64,000 bases of DNA from G963665495 sp963665495 (GCA_963665495.1 OY762289.1:4030001-4094000); one strand, 5' to 3'; positions 53,216-62,243 are shown, numbered from the stretch's first letter. Notes: generated by a model from the sequence alone, not told the origin. Translations and numbers: made by a program.

Positions 53216-54004
53216 TTACTCTAACTCCATATCTGTTTCACTTCGTAGAAAATCAACAATATCTGGACGATAATCCTTCATCCTATTAATTACCTTCTGC
53301 ACAAATGGGGCAACCCAATATTGGCAGCCTTCAGGTGGATTTTTTCCACAATCTAAATAGTCTACATAGTCAGTAGAAGCCATATAATGTTGATTTATAA
53401 AAAATATGTAACTAATGTGCATAAAAAAAATATCTTTCATATCTTGTAAAAATAGATCTAAAAATTTAGTTCTATTTTTTATATAAATCTGCTTGTCATT
53501 CAGCATAACATGTGCATAAAAATTATAATGAACATGATCATTACATCTTTTTCTTATATCAAAATATCTTTTATCTTTTTCGAGCAATATTTTATTTACA
53601 TTTTGTAACCATTGACATTCTCTAATATACTTAGACATCACTCTGAATTCTGGAAGTTGTGATTTACCTTGTAACCAATCATTTATCTTTTCTACAACAA
53701 AATTTTCAATCCCAAAATTATTCTTCAAATATGCTGCTGAATAAACATTGATCACTGTAGAATCATAATATTTTCTCAATAGAGCCCATGCATCATTAAT
53801 TCTTCCATTTAGCAAGACAAGTTGTATAGAATCAAGTGTTCCAGCTAAAGAAGAAAAGATATACGTATCAATATTTGTAAGAGCCTGAGTACCTTGTGTA
53901 ACCCAAGAAAAAACAGCTAAGGATAAATCATCATAGAATTCAATATCACTAGCTAATTCTTCAAAAACCGGATGCTTTTGAAAATTTGTATCTAATACGT
54001 TCAT
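53216..54004 (-). CDS. AT-rich hypothetical protein with HEPN-like motif
   Basis: The 262-residue protein is mostly helical and was not matched to a named family. Residues near 160 read DIRKRCNDHVHYNFYAHV; the R....H arrangement within helices recalls HEPN ribonucleases of defence and toxin systems. The region LLNGRINDAWALLRKYYDST also resembles helical repeats seen in such proteins. Base composition is far more AT-rich than that of the host operons. It lies in the segment between two integrase genes. The ATG at 54004 follows GAGAATTC, a weak site. A defence role is only an inference. Confidence 0.6.
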   Translation of the reverse strand: MNVLDTNFQKHPVFEELASDIEFYDDLSLAVFSWVTQGTQALTNIDTYIFSSLAGTLDSIQLVLLNGRINDAWALLRKYYDSTVINVYSAAYLKNNFGIENFVVEKINDWLQGKSQLPEFRVMSKYIRECQWLQNVNKILLEKDKRYFDIRKRCNDHVHYNFYAHVMLNDKQIYIKNRTKFLDLFLQDMKDIFFMHISYIFFINQHYMASTDYVDYLDCGKNPPEGCQYWVAPFVQKVINRMKDYRPDIVDFLRSETDMELE

Positions 54005-54184
54005 TAGAATTCTCAACAAACAATGCTAATCAAGACAACAAAACATTCTAAACAACTCAGACTTAATACCGATCCACTCTTTTTTTTCAAAACAAAAACA
54101 ATCAAAAATTGATTCGACTCTAGAGGAGGCACTGCTACTTAATTATAGATACAATAATTAGAACACTATTTTAAACAAAGAAAA

Positions 54185-55087
54185 CTAATTGCCAGGTGCA
54201 ATAATTAAATTTTTATTTCCATTATTTGACTTGAGATTTAAAAAGCCATCCCCATTGTCTCTTCCCCCAAGAGCTGCTGTTTTTTGCCCTTTTCCGTTGG
54301 ACAATACAATACCCCCTCCATTTTCTGTGAGATCCAAGACTATTGAGTCAGCATCTCTACCGTTCAATACACGAATAAAGGCTTTACCATTACCGTATGT
54401 ACCAATACTGTGTGTCTCTACATTATTACTGTCATACACCCTTATATAGCCATCATCTGATTCCGATGAGTACATCGATATTCTCTTACTCCCTTTACTA
54501 TTTTGGATCGAGAAATACCCTCCATAACCATTATCAGTTAATGTTACAACTTCCTTATTATTATCATCTACAATAGATAAATTTCTTAGTTTTAATTTAT
54601 CTAGAATTGATTCACCCATGATTTTATTTAATGACGTATCAATTTCTTTAATTGCTTTTGCAGAATTTTGTTTAATTTGATTTACACTTTCAACAATAAC
54701 TAAATTTGATTTTTCAGAAATTTTATCATTGTATTCAGATAGAAAATATTCTTTTTTACTAAATAAATTATTTATAGCATCATTTGTTTTTTCTTCTATT
54801 CTCTTTTCACATTTTATGACAAAGCCTTCCCATTCATTCACTTTACCTTCAATGTCCTCTATTCTAATTATAGCTCTATCTACTCTAATTACTGCATCAT
54901 CAACTTTAGTTGTTACGTTGTCAATTTGAGTTTTTGCAGAGATTAATAAATTATAACCCCAACCACCTGAAACCCCGAAGACCCCCATAATTATAAAAAC
55001 TACCCATGCTACATTCTGATAAAATTGAAATTTATTTTCTAGTCTTTCGAACCTCTGTTCTAAATCTTGAATTGTTTTTTGATCCAT
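54185..55087 (-). CDS. AT-rich membrane-anchored coiled-coil protein with C-terminal beta repeats
   Basis: The 300-residue protein has a short cytoplasmic coil (residues 1-22), a membrane helix (VAWVVFIIMGVFGVSGGWGY), a long coiled-coil (residues 50-165), and a C-terminal domain (about 170-300) of short beta repeats such as LSIVDDNNKEVVTLTDNGYG, then SIVLDLTENGGGIVLSNG. The tail resembles trimeric fibre domains. AAAAGGATG precedes the ATG. It adjoins the HEPN-like gene with 180 bases between. It may be a surface or phage-derived protein; the family is not recognised. Confidence 0.65.
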   Translation of the reverse strand: MDQKTIQDLEQRFERLENKFQFYQNVAWVVFIIMGVFGVSGGWGYNLLISAKTQIDNVTTKVDDAVIRVDRAIIRIEDIEGKVNEWEGFVIKCEKRIEEKTNDAINNLFSKKEYFLSEYNDKISEKSNLVIVESVNQIKQNSAKAIKEIDTSLNKIMGESILDKLKLRNLSIVDDNNKEVVTLTDNGYGGYFSIQNSKGSKRISMYSSESDDGYIRVYDSNNVETHSIGTYGNGKAFIRVLNGRDADSIVLDLTENGGGIVLSNGKGQKTAALGGRDNGDGFLNLKSNNGNKNLIIAPGN

Positions 55088-55297
55088 TTCAACATCCTTT
55101 TAATCTTATTGAACCGTTAATATGAATCCACTTACCGCGTTAAGGCATCTATTTATCGAGATGTTAGACGCATCAGTTTTTCAATTAACCAACTAGAGAC
55201 CCCTTGCTCCCAAATTCAACCGCCCGCAAGATATCCCCAACAACTCCGGCCAGATATCATACCACACCATTTTTCAATCAACCGGTTGACCAAAACG

Positions 55298-55338
55298 AAA
55301 AAAGGCTGTTCACCCTATTCAGGTAAACAGCCTTTTTT
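55298..55338 (-). terminator. Terminator following the truncated tRNA-Ala 3' end
   Basis: Arms AAAAAAGGCTGTT and complement (55298-55310, 55326-55338) enclose a 15-base loop. T runs on both strands allow termination in both directions. Its place 15 bases after the CCA of the tRNA fragment suggests it is the original tRNA gene terminator. Confidence 0.8.
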
Positions 55339-55352
55339 CTACGGGAAATTTC

Positions 55353-55401
55353 TGGTGGAGCTGGAGGGAATCGAACCCACGACCTCTTGAATGCCATTCA
55401 A
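55353..55401 (-). pseudogene. Truncated tRNA-Ala(GGC) 3' half, attachment-site remnant
   Basis: The minus strand from 55401 reads TTGAATGGCATTCAA (anticodon loop with GGC), then GAGGTCGTGGGTTCGATTCC (variable loop and T-arm) and CTCCAGCTCCACCA (acceptor 3' strand and CCA). The 5' half of the tRNA is absent. This is the footprint left by integration of an element into the 3' end of a tRNA-Ala gene. The intact integrase starts 143 bases to the right. Confidence 0.82.
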
Positions 55402-55543
55402 TTTTTTAGTACACATCCTATCTAAGAATATTTCACATAACCATTTATTTTTCTGACTTTTCTTGCTAAAGAAGTTCAGAACACATCACAAAATTTCAGT
55501 TCATTTTGGCTAAAAAGTGGTACCAGTAGATCACGAGGACAGC

Positions 55544-56737
55544 ATGGCAAAAGATACGCGCAAGTGGATTACTTCGAAAAAATTTCCCGGCGTACGCTGG
55601 TACCAGCACCCGACCCGGAAGAACGGCGTACAGTACGACAAATGTTTCTGTCTGCGGTACCTCGCGAACGGGAAACGCTTTCAGCCTTCACTAGGATGGG
55701 CAAGTCAGGGATGGACAGAGCAGAAAGCTGCTCTTGAACTGGCCAAGCTGAAGGATGCCTACAAAACAGGTGAAGGCGATTACTCGCTTGCAGAGAAACG
55801 GGAGAAGGCCAAAGAGAAGAAACGCCAGGAGGAACAAAAACGAAAAGCGGCAAAAGTCGCTGCCATGACTTTTGCTGAGTTCTGGGAAAAACAGTACTGG
55901 CCAGCGCAGAAACATAAGGCAACGGGCTCGCTCACGGCTGAAAACGGGTTCTACAATAATTGGCTTTACCCGATTATCGGAAAACTGCCTTTGGCCTCAA
56001 TCACCCCCGGATTGTTGACGCCCATAAAGAACAGGATGCTTGAAGCCGACAAAGCGCCCTCCACAATCAAATACGCCCTGGCTGTGTTTTCGCAGGTCTG
56101 GAATATGGCCAAGCGGGAAGGCATCGTCACTTCAGACTGCCCGAGCAAGAATGTCAGCCTCCCAAAAGTCGACAATCGCCGCATGCGCTTCCTAACGCCA
56201 GAGGAAAGCGAACAGCTACTTGCCGTGCTCAAGAAAAAGTCCCAGCAAATGCACGACATGTCACTGCTGGCCCTCCACTGCGGCCTGCGGTTCGGAGAGA
56301 TTGCCCAACTTACTTGGGACCATGTGAACTTTGAAGCCGGAACACTGGCCATCATGGATCCCAAGAATAAGGCCTTGAACCGAACCGCCTTCCTGACCAG
56401 GCGAACCGCTGAAATGCTCCAAGTGCGGAGAGCAAAACATTCGCAAGATAACAATCTCATTTTCCCGAGCAAGAAAGGCACAATCCAAACCGATGTTTCA
56501 AAAACCTTTCCCCGTACTGTTAATGAAATGTTCAACCAGGGCGTTACCGATCCCAGACAAAAAGTCTGCTTCCACACCCTTCGCCACTCCTTCGCAAGCT
56601 GGTTAGTCCAACGAAGCGTTGACCTCTACAGCGTGAAAGAACTGATGGGACATGCTACTTTCAAAATGACTCAGAGGTATAGTCATTTGTCACCGGAGGG
56701 TTTGCGGCGGGCGGCTGCGGTGATTGAAACGGAATAA
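55544..56737 (+). CDS. Tyrosine-type site-specific integrase
   Basis: The 397-residue recombinase looks intact. It has an Arm-binding N-terminus (KKFPGVRWYQHPTRKNGVQY), a core-binding domain (about 105-200), and a catalytic domain with Arg249 (ALHCGLRFGEIAQL), His344 and Arg347 (FHTLRHSF), His370 (LMGHATFKMT) and nucleophile Tyr379 (QRYSHLS). The start at 55544 has GAGGAC; the upstream open frame lacks a ribosome site. Its position next to the tRNA-Ala fragment identifies that tRNA as its integration target. Confidence 0.93.
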   Translation: MAKDTRKWITSKKFPGVRWYQHPTRKNGVQYDKCFCLRYLANGKRFQPSLGWASQGWTEQKAALELAKLKDAYKTGEGDYSLAEKREKAKEKKRQEEQKRKAAKVAAMTFAEFWEKQYWPAQKHKATGSLTAENGFYNNWLYPIIGKLPLASITPGLLTPIKNRMLEADKAPSTIKYALAVFSQVWNMAKREGIVTSDCPSKNVSLPKVDNRRMRFLTPEESEQLLAVLKKKSQQMHDMSLLALHCGLRFGEIAQLTWDHVNFEAGTLAIMDPKNKALNRTAFLTRRTAEMLQVRRAKHSQDNNLIFPSKKGTIQTDVSKTFPRTVNEMFNQGVTDPRQKVCFHTLRHSFASWLVQRSVDLYSVKELMGHATFKMTQRYSHLSPEGLRRAAAVIETE

Positions 56738-56759
56738 TAAAAGGCAGGAAAGCCCTTGA

Positions 56760-56929
56760 TGGAAATTTCTCGCTAGTTCAAGGCTGGTTATGGGGACCAT
56801 CGACATCGTGACTGAGGTGACGAGAGCAATGTCGTTCAACTTTTTCTAATATTTTTCAAGGCTTGCCTTGTTGCGTTCCTCGGCAACATGTTCAACCTTA
56901 CCGCACAACAGGTCGCAGACGACGGTCAT
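56760..56929 (-). pseudogene. ISL3-type transposase internal remnant
   Basis: From 56929 the minus strand reads MTVVCDLLCGKVEHVAEERN then KASLEKY, a stop, and KKLNDIALVTSVTMSMVPIT. This resembles the catalytic-domain start of ISL3 transposases ('VV.DL..G.V.HVAE.R.KASLE.YW', '...V.MDM...Y'), in which the lost Asp residues would be catalytic. An internal stop confirms decay. It flanks the integrase on its right side. Confidence 0.5.
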
Positions 56930-57097
56930 TTAACCATGGCCTTTTCTGAAAGTTTCCTCGTCAACACCTATCTAGCTGATCCTACGCTGTTCTCTTCGTG
57001 CAACACCTCTTCGGACCACTCTTTCCGTAACGCCCCAAGCCTGATCCCATGAGATACGCATCAACCTGCGAGCCCCATCAATGCCGCCTGAAAAGAC
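56930..57097. other. Short intergenic stretch, nothing recognised
   Basis: This links the transposase remnant to the IclR gene. It may contain more transposase debris, but no frame gives a recognisable sequence. Confidence 0.4.
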
Positions 57098-57838
57098 TCA
57101 ATTGCGGCTGTAGGCCTCGGTAATTTCTTTGGCGGTTTGCTGGACGTGCTGGATCATGTCCTGGGGTTTCTCGTTGAAGAGGTTGAGGCCGGAAAAGGAG
57201 ATGGCAGCGATGCATTTTTCCCGGAACAGAATAGGGGCCGCCACGCATTGCAGCAGATAGTGATATTCGCGGTTATCCAGCGCATAGCCGTTTTCCCGAA
57301 CCTTGGCGAGTTCTTCCTGGAGCCCGCCCAAGGAGTCGATTGTCCGGTCCGTGAATTTCTGCAGGGGCAGCGTACGCACAAGCTCGTTTCTCTTCTCCTC
57401 GTCGAGAAAGGCCATGAGCACCTTGCCCGTGGCCGAGGCGTGCAGGATATTGTACGGACTGGATTGTCTGGCGACCATGACGGCGTCTTTGGGGTGGTAC
57501 TGGAACAAGTACTCGAGATCGTTCTGATGCAACCGGACCAAGGATGTGGAGGAGTTGTATTTTTCCGACGCAGAGCAGAGCGCGGCTTCCGCAATGTGGC
57601 TGAGATCCTGAAACTCACCGTAGCGATCGCCAGCTTCCTTGGTCTTGATGCCGATGAAAAATCGTTTGTTCTCCTCACGCAGGTAGTTCATGCCCTCCAG
57701 GGTGGAGACAATGTCGAATAGGCTGGACTTGGGAACATCAAGGATTTCCACCAGTTCGCTCAGGCGCAATCCCTTGGGAGAGTTGGCCACAAGCTCCAAA
57801 ACGATCAGGGCCCGCTGCACGGTACGGTTTATTTTCAT
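57098..57838 (-). CDS. IclR family transcriptional regulator
   Basis: The 246-residue protein has an N-terminal winged helix (VQRALIVLELVANSPKGLRL, then SELVEILDVPKSSLFDIVST) and a C-terminal effector domain (HASATGKVLMAFLDEEKRNE, NREYHYLLQCVAAPILF). IclR proteins commonly control catabolic genes for aromatic or organic acids. It is 130 bases downstream of the MFS gene in the same direction, so it could be the last gene of that transcript. It is the likely regulator of the MFS, dehydrogenase and VOR genes. Confidence 0.92.
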   Translation of the reverse strand: MKINRTVQRALIVLELVANSPKGLRLSELVEILDVPKSSLFDIVSTLEGMNYLREENKRFFIGIKTKEAGDRYGEFQDLSHIAEAALCSASEKYNSSTSLVRLHQNDLEYLFQYHPKDAVMVARQSSPYNILHASATGKVLMAFLDEEKRNELVRTLPLQKFTDRTIDSLGGLQEELAKVRENGYALDNREYHYLLQCVAAPILFREKCIAAISFSGLNLFNEKPQDMIQHVQQTAKEITEAYSRN

Positions 57839-57970
57839 TCTACGGCTCGAACTGGTTAAAAGTACGTACGTTTCAAGTTGCAGAACCAGGATATGGAAGC
57901 GGCATCACCGCCGCCCATGGGTAGCAGTGATGCCGGAAAGACTCAATTAAGAACTTTCGGGGAGTGACAA

Positions 57971-59227
57971 TCAGGCGGCTCCCGTCACTTCTTGCATATC
58001 CTCGTGTACGACCTTGTGGCCTTTTTTGATGACGGCAACGGCCATTATCGCGCCCACTGCGGCGACGACGGCCAGGAAAATGAAGATCATGGCGTACCCC
58101 TTGCTGTTTCCATAGGCATCCAGCCAGGATCCGAACATGGCCGAGAAAAAGAAGTCCGGCGTATATCCGATGATGGAAGCCAGCCCGATGGCGGTTCCTG
58201 CGACCTTGATGGGAATTCCCGCTTCCCGCACAACCGAAAAAACCAGTCCGTAGAGCATCAGTCCGAGAGCTCCGGGCAGCAGGGTGTAGAGGCTGATGGC
58301 CGTGACGGACATTGTGTCGGGCAGAGCGAGCACTCCGGCGATGATGACGGCCAGGAGACTGAACAGAACGAGGAACAACCTGGCTGTGGAATGCAGGACC
58401 CTGTCGGCCAGATATCCGGCAAAGGGCGCGAGCAAATAAAACAGGTAGCTGCGTATGATGGAATAGACGCCGGATTCCTCAACGGAGAGGCCGACCACAT
58501 TGGTGAGATAGGGAGTAAAGTAGCTGGTGCTGCTGTAGATAGCGTATCCGGAGAAAACAATGATCGAAAAGCACCAGAGCATGGGATTTTTGGAAAGATT
58601 TTTGACTTCGGAAAAGTCGAACTTGTCTTCCTCGCGTGATTCCACTTTGCCGTCCTTGAGAAAAAAAAGCACCAGAAGGCCGGAAATAAAGATGCTGACC
58701 GACATGACGGCCACCGCATAGAACAGGCTCTCCCGGGGGCTTGATCCCATGGAGAAGGCCTTAAGCGAAATGCTGTTGATAATAGCCGCGGCAATGCCGT
58801 TGCCTGCGTAATAAATGCCGTAAAGCCGGGCTTGCTCCTGACTGTCGCCGGCCATGCCGATGGCTTTCATCAGAGCTGTCCAGAATACGAAAGCCGTGGT
58901 CAGAGCGAAGAAGAACCAGATGACCAGGGAGATAGTGTAGGAGAAGGTCAGCCCGTACAGAAACCCGAGCACGGCTGTTCCGAACAGGGAAACGGAGATA
59001 GCTTTGCGTGGAGAAATTTTGTCGGTGATCAATCCGCCGGGAATGTAGGAAATGATGCAGCCCAGAGCGTACATGCTGAGCAAAAATCCGGACTGCGTAT
59101 TGGTGATACCCATCACTTCAATTTGCGTGTCGTAGAACACGTATTTGATGTAGGGGAGCGTATAAATGGAACCACCGGCCAGGGACAAGGCGAAAATCGA
59201 CAAATACTTGCGAAGTGTAGGGCTCAT
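57971..59227 (-). CDS. MFS transporter (OxlT/organic acid type)
   Basis: The 418-residue protein has 12 membrane helices and a central loop (KDGKVESREEDKFDFSEVKN). The MFS motif after helix 2 is seen as PGGLITDKISPRKAISVSLF and its second-half counterpart as GYLADRVLHSTARLFLVLFS. The family exchanges or imports organic anions. The ATG at 59227 is chosen because GAGGAGGATCCCT precedes it. It lies between an IclR regulator and a dehydrogenase of the glutamate dehydrogenase family on the same strand, which suggests uptake of the compound metabolised by this locus. Confidence 0.88.
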   Translation of the reverse strand: MSPTLRKYLSIFALSLAGGSIYTLPYIKYVFYDTQIEVMGITNTQSGFLLSMYALGCIISYIPGGLITDKISPRKAISVSLFGTAVLGFLYGLTFSYTISLVIWFFFALTTAFVFWTALMKAIGMAGDSQEQARLYGIYYAGNGIAAAIINSISLKAFSMGSSPRESLFYAVAVMSVSIFISGLLVLFFLKDGKVESREEDKFDFSEVKNLSKNPMLWCFSIIVFSGYAIYSSTSYFTPYLTNVVGLSVEESGVYSIIRSYLFYLLAPFAGYLADRVLHSTARLFLVLFSLLAVIIAGVLALPDTMSVTAISLYTLLPGALGLMLYGLVFSVVREAGIPIKVAGTAIGLASIIGYTPDFFFSAMFGSWLDAYGNSKGYAMIFIFLAVVAAVGAIMAVAVIKKGHKVVHEDMQEVTGAA

Positions 59228-59313
59228 AGGGATCCTCCTCAAAATGCAATGCCCGTCTGTTTGTGATTGGTTGGTTCAAATCCCGGTCTGCGCCCGGATC
59301 GCCGGGGCTGCAG

Positions 59314-59348
59314 CAAAAAAAGGCTGCCGCCTCCTGGAAGCGGCAGCC
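59314..59348 (-). terminator. Terminator of the dehydrogenase gene
   Basis: Nine-base GC-rich arms (GGCTGCCGC/GCGGCAGCC) with a nine-base loop are followed on the minus strand by seven T. It begins seven bases after the stop at 59355 and separates that gene from the MFS gene. Confidence 0.88.
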
Positions 59349-59354
59349 GGACAG

Positions 59355-60515
59355 CTAAAAGCTCGGCATGTCGGGGGTGTCGGACTTGTCCGGAGCGAAC
59401 AGTTCGTGCGCCACCTGACGCTGGGTCTTGCCTGATTTTTTGGCCTCTTCGAACACTCTTCGGGTCTGTCTGCGAATAATATTCATGGTGTCTTCGGCAA
59501 TGGCCTTGGGGTCTTTTTCCACAAGCCCGAACAGCACCACTTCGTAGATGCGGATGCCGCCCATGTTGGTGACGAAATCCACGCAGACATCGATGCCTTT
59601 TTCCTCGAGTACTTTGTCAGCTTCAGGCGTCACGGGAATGTTGGCCGCTTCCACGATGAGGGATGCCTTGACCTTGTCCACGTTGGTCTTGTTGATGACA
59701 TCTTCCAGGGCAGCGGGGATCAGAATGTCGCAATCGACTTCAAGCCACTCGTTGTTGGGACGCACGGTGTAGTCGGCGGCGAAAGCGGCGGAGTCCAGTT
59801 CGCCTTTGGGCTTGCGCGTGGCCAGCAGTTTGGGAATATCCAAACCGTCTTCGCAAGTTACCAGGCAGTTGGCGTCCGCGATGCCCACGATTTTGTAGCC
59901 CCAGTCAGTGAGGCACTTTGCCAGGCTGGCGCCCGCGCAGCCGAAGCCCTGCAGAACCACACGTGCTCCGGGTTTGCCGCCTTTGAGCTTCCAGGCCTCA
60001 TCCAGGGCGGAAGCGCAGCCATAACCGGTGATCATGTCGTACATCAGAAACCCGTCGTAGGTCATTTTACAGACATCGTCGTGATCCTTGATGTACTGCT
60101 GCTGTTGGGCGCTGTTGCGCATGGCCTGAGTCTGGGGCAGGCCCACGCCGATTTCGTCCAGGATTTGGAGCACATCGCCGTAGTCGACGCCCAGGTCACC
60201 GCCGATGGAAACGCCGCATTTCAGATAAGGCGACACTGCAATGAGAAAACGTTTAAGAACGTCTTTTACATCCGGCGCCTTGTAATCATACGCTATTCCT
60301 GCTTTACAACCACCAGTAGTCTTGGATTCACACGCCTTGTACTTGTATCCCATGGCAGTGGCGAGACGTACCACTTCTTCAGCAGTAACAGTCGGATGCA
60401 TGCGTGTTCCGCCGCCGCAATAATTATTCACAAAATTATACACACACAGCCATCCTTTGGCGTCGGTCTCGGTGTCGTTCCATTCCACAAGAATATACGG
60501 TTTGTTCTCAGCCAT
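59355..60515 (-). CDS. Divergent Glu/Leu/Phe/Val dehydrogenase family protein
   Basis: The 386-residue protein is related to glutamate and branched-chain amino acid dehydrogenases. It has the catalytic-Lys motif GGCKAGIAYDY, a Rossmann nucleotide site VVLQGFGCAGASLAKCL, and EAANIPVTPEADKVLEEKGI with FVTNMGGIRIYEVV, the counterpart of the usual 'NAGGV' segment. It is shorter than typical glutamate dehydrogenases (410-450), unusually Cys-rich, and unlike them around the substrate pocket, so the amino acid is uncertain. It would convert an amino acid to the 2-oxoacid used by the divergent VOR-type operon. Its own terminator follows. Confidence 0.8.
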   Translation of the reverse strand: MAENKPYILVEWNDTETDAKGWLCVYNFVNNYCGGGTRMHPTVTAEEVVRLATAMGYKYKACESKTTGGCKAGIAYDYKAPDVKDVLKRFLIAVSPYLKCGVSIGGDLGVDYGDVLQILDEIGVGLPQTQAMRNSAQQQQYIKDHDDVCKMTYDGFLMYDMITGYGCASALDEAWKLKGGKPGARVVLQGFGCAGASLAKCLTDWGYKIVGIADANCLVTCEDGLDIPKLLATRKPKGELDSAAFAADYTVRPNNEWLEVDCDILIPAALEDVINKTNVDKVKASLIVEAANIPVTPEADKVLEEKGIDVCVDFVTNMGGIRIYEVVLFGLVEKDPKAIAEDTMNIIRRQTRRVFEEAKKSGKTQRQVAHELFAPDKSDTPDMPSF

Positions 60516-60968
60516 GTAGACATCTCCTTGAGCGTATTGGCAGCAGGCAATACGCGTTAACTAGGTTCCTTAGTTCAATACGGCCCAATGTTCATGCTTT
60601 GCAGGTATGAAGCACGCCCCGGCATGGGCAAGGCCCGGCAGCACGTGCTGCCTGGGCATGAGACAAACCGGCGTGCGTCCTGTTCGTACCGAATGATTGT
60701 TTCACCCACTCCTCCGGAATCAGCTGTCAAAAGGCTTCTGTGTCCGGCGGGTGATTTGGGTTTTAGGCAAAAAAAAATGGCGAGAGAAATTTTTTTTCAG
60801 TGCCATGAAAAATTCGTATATGCGGACAACAGTTTTTTTTTCAGGTTTCGTTGACCACAAACTCTCCTGTGGCGATAACTCAAAACAGGCAGAGGACCTG
60901 AACAGGGAAATAAATAACTTTATAATTTACATGTATTCCTCTTTCAAATCTGTTTTATGGAGGTTTAA
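60516..60968. other. Divergent regulatory region of the dehydrogenase and VOR genes
   Basis: The 453-base gap between divergent genes contains no supported gene. Both promoters must lie here. The palindrome described at 60634-60655 is the strongest candidate operator. Poly-A and poly-T tracts around 60770-60840 are also notable. Confidence 0.55.
60634..60655. promoter_or_regulatory. Candidate operator palindrome
   Basis: GGCAGCACGTGCTGCC (60637-60652) is a perfect 16-base palindrome, with outer C/G pairs extending it to 22 bases with one mismatch. Placement between the divergent amino-acid dehydrogenase and VOR operon, near an iclR gene, suits a regulator site. No T run makes a terminator unlikely. 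Confidence 0.5.
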
Positions 60969-61202
60969 ATGGATAAAAAGAAGAAAAGATTGATAATTCA
61001 GCATACGGATAAATGCAAAGGATGTCTTTACTGCAGTATAACATGCCCTGAAGGAGCACTTTCCGTATCCAGTGAAGTCAATGAAAAAGGGTACAACGTT
61101 ATGGTAATCGATCACAATAAATGTACTACATGCGGAATGTGTTATACCGTATGTCCCGATTATGTGTATGAAATTATCGAGGTGGAACGCGATGCAGCCT
61201 AA
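60969..61202 (+). CDS. Ferredoxin subunit (delta) of 2-oxoacid oxidoreductase
   Basis: The 77-residue protein has two [4Fe-4S] motifs, CKGCLYCSITCPEGA and CTTCGMCYTVCPDY. It is the KorD/VorD-type electron-transfer subunit of a four-subunit 2-oxoacid:ferredoxin oxidoreductase. GGAGGTTTAA precedes the ATG. Its last 11 bases overlap the start of the alpha subunit gene. Confidence 0.93.
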   Translation: MDKKKKRLIIQHTDKCKGCLYCSITCPEGALSVSSEVNEKGYNVMVIDHNKCTTCGMCYTVCPDYVYEIIEVERDAA

Positions 61203-62241
61203 GCTCATGAAGGGAAATCACGCCCTGGCAGAGGCCGCCATACGTGCCGGGATGACCTTTTTCAGCGGGTATCCCATCACGCCGCAGAGCGAAATACCCG
61301 AGTATCTTTCCGATCATCTCCCCGCTGCCGGAGGGAGCTTCGTCCAGGCCGAATCCGAACTGGCCGGAGTCAACATGCTCTACGGAGCGGCGGCTGCCGG
61401 ACATCGCGTTATGACCAGTTCGTCTGGTCCCGGCTTCAGCCTGTTGCAGGAGGGCATGTCCTATATCGCGTCGGCCGAGTTGCCCGCCTTGTTCGTGGAC
61501 GTCCAGCGCTACGGTACGGGGTTGGGGGATATTTTTCAGGCCCAGTCCGACTATTTTATGGCTACCCGCTGCGGCGGGCATGGGGATTACCGCACCCCGG
61601 CCTATGCTCCGGCCTCGGTCCAGGAATCCGTGGATCTGGTCGGCGTGGCCTTTGATACGGCCGAAAAGTACAGGACGCCCTGTCTGATTTTGTCCGACGC
61701 TTCAATAGCCTCCATGATGGAGCCGGTCGAACTGCCGGAAAAGAGAATCTGCGATCCGGATCACGAATGGGCCGTACGCGGCAAGCGGGGCGGCGCCTTC
61801 AAGCGCGTAACCTCCACCATGTACTACATCGAGGACTACGACAGCTACATCAAAAACAAGTTCGACACCATTGAGGACAAGGAACAACGCTGGGAATCCG
61901 TGAGCGTGGCCGATGCCGATGTGGTGCTGGTGGCTTACGGCATCAGCTCACGCATCTGCAAGGAGGCCGTACAGCTGGGACGCGCGCAGGGGCACAAGCT
62001 GGGTCTGTTGCGTCCCATCACAATCTGGCCTTTTCCTGAAAAGGGTTTCGCCGAGGTCAATCCGGATGTCCGCGCGTACCTGTCGGTAGAGCTTTGCGCC
62101 TTACCCAAGCTGCAGGAGGACGTCAAACTCGCCACCGGCATGAAGGTTCCGGTAGGTCATTTTCTGGGTGGTGCGCATATCCCGTCGTCGCAAACCATTG
62201 TAGACGCGGCTGTAAAGCTTTTAACAGGGCAAGGGGCGTAG
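61192..62241 (+). CDS. vorB: 2-oxoacid:ferredoxin oxidoreductase alpha subunit (VorB-like)
   Basis: The 349-residue protein matches the alpha subunits named VorB/KorA: KLMKGNHALAEAAIRAGMTF, FFSGYPITPQSEIPEYL, FVQAESELAGVNMLYGAAAA, MTSSSGPGFSLLQEG, QAQSDYFMATRCGGHGDYRT and MMEPVELPEKR. With the beta subunit it forms the thiamine-diphosphate site that decarboxylates a 2-oxoacid to an acyl-CoA. Resemblance is closer to 2-oxoisovalerate-type VorB than to pyruvate enzymes, but 2-oxoglutarate cannot be excluded. The ATG at 61192 is chosen for the GAGGTGGAACGCG site. Confidence 0.9.
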   Translation: MQPKLMKGNHALAEAAIRAGMTFFSGYPITPQSEIPEYLSDHLPAAGGSFVQAESELAGVNMLYGAAAAGHRVMTSSSGPGFSLLQEGMSYIASAELPALFVDVQRYGTGLGDIFQAQSDYFMATRCGGHGDYRTPAYAPASVQESVDLVGVAFDTAEKYRTPCLILSDASIASMMEPVELPEKRICDPDHEWAVRGKRGGAFKRVTSTMYYIEDYDSYIKNKFDTIEDKEQRWESVSVADADVVLVAYGISSRICKEAVQLGRAQGHKLGLLRPITIWPFPEKGFAEVNPDVRAYLSVELCALPKLQEDVKLATGMKVPVGHFLGGAHIPSSQTIVDAAVKLLTGQGA

Positions 62242-62243
62242 AA

